From contig JSYX01000480.1 of NCBI GenBank assembly GCA_000787465.1, positions 1 through 21,753 on the forward strand: a stretch of DNA of 21,753 nucleotides, given 5' to 3'. Positions 10,023 through 20,197 of this stretch are shown here, piece by piece. Origin of the DNA: Thermomucor indicae-seudaticae (taxonomy: Eukaryota > Mucoromycota > Mucoromycetes > Mucorales > Lichtheimiaceae). The stretch's first letter is position 1, and the number at the start of each line of letters is the position of its first letter. The notes beneath the pieces are model-generated. The model did no database searches and was not told the DNA's origin. It saw only the letters and a list, made by a program, of their open reading frames with translations. A program made the position numbers and the translations under genes.

Positions 10023-11157
10023 TTATACTGCGGGGGAATCATTTTCCTTGTCAACGACGTTACTTCTGCAAGAGCCACATCCTTCATCGAGTTCTTGCTG
10101 TTCTTGTTGAGTGAGTCGGCTCATGGCAGCCTCCGCAAGGAGTCGACGTCGTTGTTCCTCCTTTACGGCAGAGGACGGGACAGTACCACCTAGACGGTAG
10201 CCACCATCCATAGTTGTTTGCGTTATCGTTGGGAGTCCCCATGACTTAATTCCCCTCGATTCAGGGTTATAAAAGTGTACTTTGGATCCTGCCAGTACGT
10301 GACCAGAGTCCAGAGTTTCGACATAATTGTTGAGCTCCTGATTAAGCCTGTGAAAGTCGTCATTATGTTCACTGTGTACCTGGAAAAAGAAAAAAAGAGT
10401 AAGCCTCATCATCTTTTGGCTTTGTTATATACGTTTATTACCATATGTGCTAGTTCGTGAAGCAGAACGCGTCGAATGGTAGGGTAGTGACGAAAGCCTT
10501 TCAGATCGTCTGTGCGCAGTCGGAGAGCAATGACCTCGCCTTTATTTCGATTGTATCCCAGAATGGAGCGTTCGCTGGGCGACAGCTCGGTCAGATGTTG
10601 CACGGACCACTTGTACTTTTCCATGACGGCACAAACCTAGACGTCCATACGTACCTGATGAGTTTCCTTTTTTACCTTGATTAAACAGAAATCCAGCAAG
10701 TATTACTTACCCCGTAATCATTCTTGAGCGTTTCCAGAATGTGCAGTGCATGTAGCTGCATGGGATAATCATCGAGAACAGTTAATCGATGAAATGTGTA
10801 TCTCGTTGGGATTTTGGGTGGAGTCCGTCGGACGAGCGGCCGAACTGTATAGCGCTGAGCATTCTGCTGAGCCCGCTGCAGCCTGGAGCTAATCTCTCTT
10901 ATTTCCTGGAGGTCGCTTTGGGTTGTGCCTGTGAGTATGAGCTTTGCATCCGGTCTGAGCTGGAGATCCGCCAGCGTTTGATCGTCATTGGATAATATGC
11001 GGCCCTTGTACAAGAGCTTCTGGTTGGCAATCGGCACAGAAGTCGCAGTCTCTAGGTTCTCCTTGATCGACCGCACTGTCGATTGCGCATTCCAACCGTT
11101 GTACAAGATTGGATTGCCTTTGAACGAGACTGTGAAAGAAACGGTAGTATCGGACAT
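10023..11157 (-). CDS. Ubiquitin-like/WLM-domain zinc metalloprotease (Wss1-related)
   Basis: Predicted 332 aa, three exons: 11157-10711, 10636-10442, 10379-10023 (999 nt, in frame). Residues 1-80 form a ubiquitin-like fold (SIKENLETATSVPIANQKLL, LYKGRILSNDDQTLADL). From about 130 comes a WLM domain, including GVCAVMEKYKWSVQHLTELSP and the zinc site HELAHMVHSEH (209-219), with ligands H209, H213, H219 and catalytic E210. The second intron splits this site after HELAHM. WLM proteases of the Wss1/SPRTN group cleave proteins crosslinked to DNA or modified by SUMO/ubiquitin; UBL-WLM fusions are known in fission yeast and plants. The C-terminal third is low-order and holds DGGYRLGG (about 280), resembling a Cdc48-binding SHP box. 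The tail ends with a Cys pair, CGSC. A TATA box lies 44 bp upstream. No catalytic residue is missing. Confidence 0.9.
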
Positions 11158-11200
11158 TATCCGGGAAATCAGAAAAAGTGAATTTCTCTGTTTTTATTCC

Positions 11201-11208
11201 TTTTTATA
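11201..11208 (-). promoter_or_regulatory. TATA box of the UBL-WLM protease gene
   Basis: TATAAAAA on the minus strand, 44 bp upstream of the ATG at 11157, in the 223-bp gap after the mannosidase stop codon. Its position fits a core promoter with a short leader. Confidence 0.55.
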
Positions 11209-11380
11209 CGGTTGTCTTCCGTCTCGAAAGACCCTGATGGTTCCTAGCAAGAAGGATGTTGTGATTGGTTGCAACGAAAGCGAGAAATGATCTGTAATGC
11301 CGTTAAAGCGTGCTACTAAAAATCGTGATTGGTTCGGAGGAAAAAGACCCGAAGCATCTGGGACATTCCTTTGGGAGGCC

Positions 11381-14300
11381 TTAGTCAGCAATGGATACTT
11401 TGAGCGTAAGGATTTGGAAAGGCCGCAGTAAGAGTTGGAATCCTTGGTTATCATCACACCTTGGCAAGAGTTCGTTCGAGTCATCCTCCAATATATTGGT
11501 AATCTGGATACTTTTAATATCCAGCGAACTTGGGGGGGATTGTTTGAGTTTTGGCATTCTTGGCAAGCAGCCTCTTTCAATTACCTCTTCAGTACAGCTG
11601 CGGCGTGGCCACCATAAGCTTCATAGATGCGCAACACAATGGTCTTTCCTCGTCTCATGTCATCCTCAGCCATCTTTATGGTATCCAGAATGATACGATC
11701 CGGTGGATCGATTTGGAACAGCGATTTGGTGACTGTTCCGTTCTTTAATGGCGACTTGTAGCTTTGCTTACAGTCGGTCTATGAGACGCTTTCTTAATCA
11801 TCTGCTCTGGGACTTACCGAACGGAAAGAGGAATGTTGAAATCTAATGCTTCACGAACAACCTGAGATGTATTAAAATGGTGGGCGTGCGGATAAATGGC
11901 GTACCGGAACTCGTGATCGCCTATAGTCCATTCAGCGACATCCCTTTTTGCTCGCCTTCTATTCAAATTTACCCATGTCTGCATTCTCGTCAGGTCCCTT
12001 GGACGATCTTAGTAGCGACAATCTCTGAGTGCTTCCATGCGTCGCATAGCCGTATTTGCAGTTGCTCAGTAATGCAACACCATAGTTGGCTTCTGACAAG
12101 TCAGCAAACCGGTGGCCGCAAACCTGTTTTCTAACTCTTAGCTATTATATATATCCAAGAAAGAGAGGAAGAGACTTGCCTCGAATTTGGCAGAATCGAT
12201 GGTTGTGTTGTAGTGTGTTGGTCGTCTTAGTGCTCCGTATTGGATCTCATAGGTAGCCTACAGTCAAGTAATTATCAGCCATATTTCTTCTACAGGTCAA
12301 AGCAACTTACGTGGTCACTCAATATATCCCAATTGAATTCCACTTTCTGACGTATATACATAGTAAGTTATGTGGGTTTACGGCAGCAAAGGGGGCGAAG
12401 ATGTACCAGAAACTGATGGCTTTCGTGCCAGCTCACAATGGTATTGAACTCAATGCGTTCGGCAATGCAAGTGAGACTGATGGTTTGCTTGACCCAGCTA
12501 TTTTCTGATATCTTTTGCGAGAACTCGAGCATTGCTTTGAGTGGACCATCGGCTACAATCTGGCAAGAGGAGAATGTGAGGATTTGCTGCTTGAATCTCA
12601 GTCCTTTTTGAGCAAACTTGCCTTGAGGTCGCGCTGTCCTTCGATGCGTCTACATTTTTGCAAGTGATAAATCTCAACTAGTACACACTGATTAGGCTTG
12701 TTTTCTCTTTCTACTGTTACCAGAACTGGCTCACCGTCCCATGCGTCCCAATAGATTGGCTACAAGGAAGTAAAGGTTTAGACTGGCGGGCAAACCAGCA
12801 TAAAAAGATATCGCTACTTGCCACATCCTCATAGAGCTGGAGCACGTTTCCAAGCTTGCCTTTAGGTACAAGAGACGAACTGCGCGTAAAACTTGAGTTG
12901 GAGTTTGTGTATTTGCAAGTGGGAAGCCGGCTTACCGAGTAGAGTGCCGCTTGTCCCAGAGCGATACAAGCTGACCATCCGAATTGAATAATGCTTCCAG
13001 GTTCGGATTCTCCAATACGAACATGCCATCGGACGACTGGTACGCTAACCAATTACTTTTCAGATGTTTCGGTCCAATCGTTCTCCACATTCCTGCTATT
13101 ACCTTTTGCACCGTGTTCACTATCGATTTTAGTAATATCTGAGCTAGGAGTGACATAGCCAGCTGCTCCCATGGCAGGCACGTTGTGGACTAGGAACAAC
13201 CGTGAAAATCAGTTATCATTGTAGGAAGCGGGTACATGCTTTTTTTTCTACATACTTAGGACGAATTCATGACCTTGGCTGGTCTGCTGCTGGTTCGCCC
13301 ATTGTGTTCCTGGTTTAGGTACGACGACGACCTCGGTGCGCGGCCAAGGTAAGGTATTAAATACGATCAAGCCTCCATCTGTGCGTTAGTTTGCACCGAA
13401 GAATAAAGAAGTCGGGCGCGGTATACCTTCTCCTATTTTTCCTTGGGCGTCAAAAGCCATAAGGGATGTCTGGATTTTATACAGTAGAGAGACGGCTTCG
13501 GAAATGATTTCTCTATGGTGCTACCTAGAGGATCAGAACTTTTCCTGATATTCCGAGGAAAGGGGGCGCATGCAATACCTTGTGGACATCTTTGTAGGCA
13601 AGACCAATGGCTGAACCGGGAAGACAGTCATGGAATTGGTTCAGGCATAAGAGTTTCCAGAGACGATCCAGTTTATCCACAGGGTAGCTTTACAGCAATT
13701 AGTTAGTTCAAAGAACTTGTTGGTTTGTTCCTTTCTCCTTGAATTTTACCCGGCTCCTTGCAAGACAGCAGCCATGGTACCTAGTATTTCGACGTCTCGA
13801 AGCAGTCTTTCCGATTCACGGTTGCCTTGTTTCACAAGCGCTTGGGTTGTATAGGTTCCTCGATGAAATTCCAGGTACTGAATAACAATTTTGGTTAGAG
13901 TCCAGTGCACGCCGACGATTATCTGATTGAATTTTTACCAGTTCGCCATTGTATTGCTGCAGACGATCTGCGTTGGCTTCTACGCCTTGAAAGAACTGGA
14001 GAGCGCTGCCTGGCTTACACATGGCAAGCCCGTCCTGAACCCCGTCTCCTGATCAGTAACTTGCAGGTATCTCCCCGGCCTCGATGCAGCACTTACGACG
14101 TTTTTCATTCGTTGCAGTCTTTCGAGCATATCTGGGGTTGGTCCACCACCGCCATCACCATGACTAGAGGACAAATAAGCTGTTGATACTCTTTTTCGCT
14201 TTTAATCCATGATGGAGTAGCTTACCCAAAGCAGAGCAGACTTTCATTCGAGACCTCTAGATCATGATGATTCCTTGTACTAAAAGCGTGGTTTAATACA

Positions 14301-16312
14301 TCAAGCGGGGGGGCATGAACTGATCTTGTCTATACTTGCCATTTCTGCACTTCGCTCACAGACACGACGGCCGAATAGGTATCGGCGGGAGTCAGATGAG
14401 CCAAGATACTCGTGCCGTCAATACCAGTCCACCAAAAGGTGGTGAGTGGAAACTTGTTGATATTGTTCCAAGATAGCTTTTGGGTGAAAAAGTAATCGCA
14501 TCCGGAAAGCCTCAGGATTTGAGGTAGCTTGAGATAGTGTAAGAGCCTCCTTCCCGCTTTATACGGTATGCATGGGACTTACCTGAGATGAATAACCTAA
14601 TGATTGGTGGCCGTGTTAGTCAAGTCTCTCTCTTCTTACGAGTGCATCATATCATACCGAACGAGTCCGGTAGCCAAAAGATTTTGGCTCTTTTGCCAAA
14701 GTGCTTTTCATAGAATCGTTGTCTAGAGCAAAAGCATTAGCTGAATTGACTGCAACGTTGACCTATACGGTGTTGATTACCCGAGCAGCATTTGCCTGCA
14801 GAGCGATTCACCACTTGGCATATTGGTATCTGTCCTCCCATGCCTTGTTAGCACACAGGTACCGACTACGCTCTATGTTATTCAGACTTGCCATGCTCAA
14901 CCCAGCTCTATGTGACGAGAAGTATTATTGTCAAGGCGAGATCACTTGCCAATGATATATATACTTACCCCTCCAACGATCTCCCATTGACCGCATTTTT
15001 CCTTTTCTTTGATCCTCTCAAACAAGGTGGGATACAATTCTCGCAGCCATTCATATTGTTGCGCCTGAGAGCCGGTAAAGACGTAATCCGGGTACCGGTC
15101 CATCAAGTCCAGTTGGGTGGACCAAGACCGAGCAATTTTGCGCTTTGTCTCATCGTAAGGCCATAGCCATGCAGTATCTAACATAACCGCATTCATGATT
15201 CCGATATCGCTCTTTCCGTTTTCTTGTTACTCTACCAATATGGCAGTTGCCAACGGCAGTGATCAGATGTTGTTGGCCTTTGGCTGGCGAAGAACCATTG
15301 GTGACCGACAAGAATTCAGCGGTCAAGGCCTTGCAGCGTTGAATGGATTCAGGGTCCTCCAGGACAAACTTGTTAATGACTTGGTTGATGACCCAGACGG
15401 CCTTTCTTGCGCGCGGCGAGTCTGATACTGTGTCGTACGCGATGCCTCGAATAACCCTTTGATATGTTTGACGTTCACTGTTTGTAGGAACATACAAGCG
15501 GGGGAGACTTACGTCAGGTCATGGTACAGGTCTTGAACAGGCAAGTTGGGAACGACTAGGTCGGCCTTGTGGATGGTATAGTATCTGTTGGGATCCGGAA
15601 CCATGGCGCTGTTTCCGACGCCAAACATGCCGTTACAGGCAGCTTCAATGTAAAACGTGAACTGGTCACCGGCCTGGGCGCGTTCCGTCAGTCGGTATTC
15701 GTGGCGAGCCTGGTCGTCTTGTCGCAATAATAACAATAATGGGGATAAGGGCTTTTGTGGCGGGAGGGGAAACAAAAGAAAGAAGACGTACTTCCACCTG
15801 TCAAGCCTTGAAGAGGTTCGCCTGTGGAGCTCCAGACGAGACCTTCGCAGCCCACATCCCACTGAAACACGACCGGTTTCCCATCCAATGCTTCAGGAAT
15901 CAGTACATCGACCTTGAACCAAAACGTGGCCCAGCTTGGTCCGTAACTGCGCTCCTTTTGCTCGACCGGTTCAAACTTTTGAGACACGGCGTCCTACATA
16001 TTTTGGCGTCAGACACGTCATACAGTATGGGATGATCATTTTTTATATACTTTGAAGGGAATACGCTATTGCACGGCTGGCGAGTAAGCAACACTTTCTT
16101 GCCCATCAATAGATGTATATTACCTGCAAGTCAGGAACGCCATAGACGCTCAAGGCTACATGAGGCCGACCCGAGTGCCGATGGGTCCAGAGACCTCGGT
16201 GAATTCCCATGCTGTAAAATACGCCGCTACTGGCCATGAAATTATCAATGCGCGACCTTTCGATATCACTTGGTACGCGTGGCGTTTCATCCATCGGTGG
16301 TCTCGTCGTCAT
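11381..16312 (-). CDS. AMS1: Alpha-mannosidase, glycoside hydrolase family 38 (Ams1-like)
   Basis: Predicted 1063 aa (yeast Ams1 is of similar size). 29 exons: 16312-16124, 15993-15798, 15717-15513, 15456-15236, 15177-14969, 14907-14892, 14829-14781, 14722-14658, 14596-14583, 14527-14340, 14273-14226, 14163-14097, 14034-13939, 13877-13750, 13687-13579, 13520-13427, 13378-13256, 13189-13103, 13044-12936, 12891-12822, 12759-12735, 12677-12622, 12559-12407, 12346-12311, 12257-12180, 12123-11973, 11920-11818, 11761-11585, 11510-11381 (3192 nt, in frame throughout). The zinc and catalytic residues are all present: [13 protein letters not shown] (H269, D271), [12 protein letters not shown] (nucleophile D381) and [10 protein letters not shown] (H583). 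It lacks a signal peptide, as expected for the cytosol-to-vacuole enzyme that trims free oligomannosides. Five introns start with GC instead of GT (14891, 14339, 12821, 12621, 12179). Exons of 14, 16 and 25 nt occur. A TATA box lies 56 bp upstream. Confidence 0.95.
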
Positions 16313-16899
16313 CTTTGAAGCAAGAAGAGAAGAGAGAAAAATGTATTTTTTCCCTGCTCTGTTTCTCTTTATATGCTAGTCTCACGCTAAGGCCTTGGGT
16401 CACGAGGACTCCCGAATAACCTTATATCGTACACGAAACGGTTACTGTTCATCCTTTCCGATTCGGCAAAGGGTTCATTTGTTTGCCAAAACTGGCAATT
16501 ACGCGCTTCACATGCAGCAACCGAGTTTCAGGAATCGTTGAAAATATTACTGCCAACGATTGACATGAGACCTCGTGCCATGGCTCGCAGATCTTTATGA
16601 AGACAGAAAACTGGTTGATACGCTTTTTCGCCTTTTATTTAGCATTGAGCGCCATTGGCGTCCTTAACTTTAGTCCTAACTTATAACAATCATCAAAATA
16701 AGTAACCGACAGAGGGGGATGACTGATATATTCAAAGCATGCAATGACCATATGTAATTATGTGTGAGAGTTAACTATCTACAATCCTTCTTCCGATGCA
16801 CATTTGTATACATGAGGTGGTGCAGAGTGCGGGTGCGTGTGTGGATGTGGAAATTTGTTGCCAAGAGATATACAAAATGCTCACAAACGATATATGAGT
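16313..16899. other. Gap between mannosidase and deacetylase genes
   Basis: 587 bp holding the mannosidase core promoter at its left end and the deacetylase 3' UTR at its right end. Beyond the TATA box and CT-rich leader I see no motif, repeat or RNA gene that I can support. Confidence 0.45.
16368..16373 (-). promoter_or_regulatory. TATA box of the alpha-mannosidase gene
   Basis: TATAAA on the minus strand, 56 bp upstream of the ATG at 16312 and followed by a CT-rich leader (TTTTCTCTCTTCTCTTCTTG). The same arrangement is seen at two other genes in this window. Confidence 0.55.
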
Positions 16900-19686
16900 T
16901 CAATAGCCGCGGACAACGGATGAATGGTTGTTGGATCGGACTTCGCGCCGCGTACGGGTCGAGATGCTATGGATAGCTCTCCATTCCGCTGGTAACTGAA
17001 ACCGGAAGTTGGGCGACAGGTAATGTTCGGGTAAATCCCAGTATTGGCGCTGTTGTAAGACGACTTGTCGAAGTGACTCAACTGCACCGTGGTTGGGTTT
17101 GATGGAATGAAGCGTGCGGGCAAAGCTGTGTTGTGGCGGCGAAGGAAGACTGGTGTCGGCGGGTAATGTGATATCGGAGGGAAGTAATTGGGCAATGCTT
17201 GCTGTTGCGGAACTGGCGAGAGGCTGTAGTTCATAGCCACCTTCTAGACTCAGTACAAGTCTGCCCTCGCACAGTTCTTCCGCTAGATCTTTGACGATCT
17301 TTGTCATGAGAGAGTAGCCTCGAGGTGTTACAACGTAACCACCAAGCTTTTTTTTTGGGAACACGGTTATTACTCTTTTTGGAGACATGCGTGCATATTG
17401 TTCTTTACTTACATTTTCAGGATGACCTTCTGCTGCATCGTATCCAGCAGACACGAATATCTATAAGATAAATCAGTATCATGTCGTTAAAAGATAACAG
17501 ACCTTTCTTACCATGTCTGGCGCAAATTGTCGTGCAATCGGGACTACGATATGGTGCATGGCAGCAATAAACTCCGTGTCACCCATTGGCTCTGAAAGAG
17601 AAAAAAAAAAGAGGGTTGATCAATGGTACAAACAGACAGTCCCTAAATAAAGAGAATCATACTTGGTTTTTCTTTGGATGCACTAAAGGCAATATTCACA
17701 TTTCGACCCAGGCCAGCTGCTCGTCCACATTCATCGGGTGCGCCACTGAACGGATAAAAGTGGCCATGATCCCATCGATGGATCGAGACATAAAGCACAT
17801 TGGGATTGTCATAAAATATCTGTTGTGTTCCATTACCGTGGCTAAAGAAATAGGAGAGTTATTTGCATACGTGAAATGCATGCAACCTAAGCCCCACTGA
17901 TCGATCACTTACTGTATATCCCTGAGATAACGAAACGGTGAGAGACGGTAATCAGGTTTCGGCTAGTTTCGTACTTACCAATCGAGGATAAGGATCTTTT
18001 TGATCTTTGAAGGATATTTCTCCAAGATGGTTGAGACGGCAACAGCCACGTTGTTAAAGAAGCAATAGCCCATGGCTACATCGTCTTGAGCATGATGTCC
18101 TGTATTGTTTGTCGCGGGGTTTTGTTAGTTTCACAATGTCTCTCTTTGTCGTGGTTTGTATTTACCAGGAGGACGAATGGCAGCGAATCCATTCTTGAGA
18201 CGGCCATTGATGACTTCCTCGGCCAGGTTCATCAGGGCACCAGCAGCTACTCTGGCCGATAGGCTTGTATGAAGAGGATGAAATGTTGTATCGGCAGCTA
18301 AAATTGAACCAGTTACGGACAAAGATGTAGCCGAGACCTCTCTTTATTTACTTACCGATGCCTAATTGACCGCAGACCATTTTACAAAGACCAGGGGGTG
18401 AGACGACAATGGAGGCTTCTTGGGACGCATCGGTTGAGGCAGCCGCAGTGGAGAAACGACGTTGCTGTTGTTGAACGTGTTCTTGGTCAGCTTGGACCAT
18501 GACGGCGCCACCCACACCACGCATCACAGGTCGTTCAGCTGTTGCTGGTGTTGTTGTCGTTGTTGCTGGGTTCAAGAGAGCAGCAATGGAAGTAATTTTA
18601 GGTGCACGTGGTTGATCTTGTTCATAGTCCACTAGCTTGGATGGACAATAATTTCGTATGTGGGCCGGTGTATGCGCATGCAAAAGCTCCGTTGTGGAAG
18701 CCTCACGTGCATGAATGCGCCGAAGGTAACGCAGCAAGCTGTGCGCATTGTGTGAGTTAAAAAAAGATCAGTGTATTAATTATCAAATGAAATACTCACC
18801 GATGATGATAAAGAGACTCAAAGATGGAAGCGATACGATCAGGACGTTCGGGATGGACGGTAGTGAGAGACAGACAAGGACAAGAGTGCAGAGCCATGCG
18901 ACGATCATGGACGAGGCCAGTATGCTGACGTACTCTTAGACCGACCTGTTCCTTGCAAAAGGCAGCATATTGTTTCCAAGAGGTATCATCCTCTTTTCCG
19001 CGCGGGCCATATTTCAAATTATTATTGCTGCGTGGTCGGACCAATGTTTGGCTTATCCAATCGGCGTGGTCAGCAGGCCATCCCTCGTAGTGGACAAAGA
19101 CAAGGGTGCTGCCGCAATCATCTTGCTCCAAGATATCGACCACTCTGGCACAATACCAATCTTTGGCGTCCTGGCTACTGAACTTGACTGCCTCGACTGC
19201 ATCACCAATCTTGAACGACGGAGGACGGGCGTCTATGGTGGCAGCACGAGGAGATCCAGGCTCTGAACCTATTCATGTCATTCGTTGGTTATCATGTCAT
19301 ACATGTTAAATAAAATCAGACGTTCTTACCTAACGTACTGGCTCCAGAAGAGGGTGAAGGGATCCGAAGCTTTATCAGCTTGGATTGATCATCAACAACT
19401 GCTTCTTTTGGCTGCTGCTGCTGCTGCTTCTTATTGTTGCGGTGTCTTGCTTGCTTGGATGGCTTGCCGCCGCCTCCACCACCTCGACGACGCTTTAATG
19501 ACGATCCAGTCGATGACGACGACTGACTGGCCGTGTGAGGGGGGGACTTTTCGCCTATTCCTGTCGAATAGGCGGGCCCCAAGGGCAAAGGATCCCGCTG
19601 GATGTGCGGTGAGGGCGTCTAACGTAAACAATATCCTCAATCACATGTATCGCTTCCCTTTTCCAATCAATATTTAAACTCACCAT
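16900..19686 (-). CDS. Class II histone deacetylase with N-terminal Tudor/chromo-barrel-like domain
   Basis: Predicted 719 aa, 11 coding exons: 19686-19684 (ATG only), 19618-19330, 19268-18800, 18738-18356, 18297-18166, 18099-17979, 17921-17913 (9 nt), 17841-17663, 17591-17512, 17460-17413, 17346-16900 (2160 nt, in frame). Residues 1-97 are disordered with a basic stretch, a Gly run and a Gln run. About 116-175 is a Tudor-knot/chromo-barrel-like module (FKIGDAVEAV ... VHYEGWPADHADWI). From about 212 runs the zinc-dependent deacetylase domain: GHHAQDD (426-432), WDIHHGNGTQ (zinc ligands D467, H469), SAGYDAAEGHP (D563) and LEGGYE with the catalytic Tyr609. A CxC..H motif (C227, C229, H236) plus Cys376 matches the structural zinc site of animal class IIa enzymes. 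A low-complexity insert (about 310-365) interrupts the domain. It lacks the C-terminal Arb2 domain of Hda1/Clr3. It should deacetylate chromatin in the nucleus. Skipping the last 66-nt intron would keep the frame. Confidence 0.9.
19410..19427. repeat. CTG/CAG trinucleotide repeat in deacetylase exon 2
   Basis: A run of GCT/CTG triplets on the plus strand encodes most of a five-glutamine tract on the minus strand (KKQQQQQPKE). It is a coding microsatellite in the disordered N-terminal region and may vary in length between strains. Confidence 0.7.
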
Positions 19687-20197
19687 GGTTCTGATGAAGC
19701 AAGCAGTAAAGGGAAGGGAGGAAAAAAGAGGGAAATATGCAGCTTGACCAGAAACAAGGAAAAAAGAGAAAAATAAAAGAGGCCAAATCCGCCAGAAAGG
19801 GGAAGAAGTGAAGTTTCGCAAGCAGAAAACGGGCCAGGAAAAAAAAGAGCAAAAGAATTGCAAGTCAGCAACACTCACTCGTATAAAAAGATAGAGAGTT
19901 CCTTCTCTCTCTTATATACCTCTTTTTCTGCAATTTATAACGAGGCGAATATTGGTTTCAATCTGATCCGTCTCATGCTACGAGCTATTTTCCGTTTTCC
20001 TTGTCTTGTAGTTCTTTCCGTGCTTTTTCATCATCATCATATAGGATTGCCTATTCGGAGAATGAAAGCACAAGCTGGGGTCAGCTGATTCGATAGGTTT
20101 GTATCGTTGTTTGTTGGCAATTGAAAAGGATGGATTATTATGATGCCGCGTGGAATTGCGTGGATATACAGAGAGGAGTGAGTTTTGGGTGGGAGAA
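19687..20197. other. Gap between deacetylase and acyltransferase genes
   Basis: 511 bp with strongly purine-rich plus strand at 19700-19860 (pyrimidine-rich leader on the minus strand for the deacetylase), a minus-strand TATATAAG at about 19912-19919 that could be its TATA box if the leader is about 220 nt, and the 3' UTR of the acyltransferase at the right. Minus-strand open frames of 60-107 codons here translate to Phe/Leu/Ser-rich sequence caused by the T-rich strand, not to a gene. Confidence 0.45.

Noticed and set aside
19555..19878. Minus-strand frames rich in Phe, Leu and Ser upstream of the deacetylase
   Set aside because: They are caused by the T-rich leader strand; apparent membrane segments have no family match and they overlap the deacetylase start.
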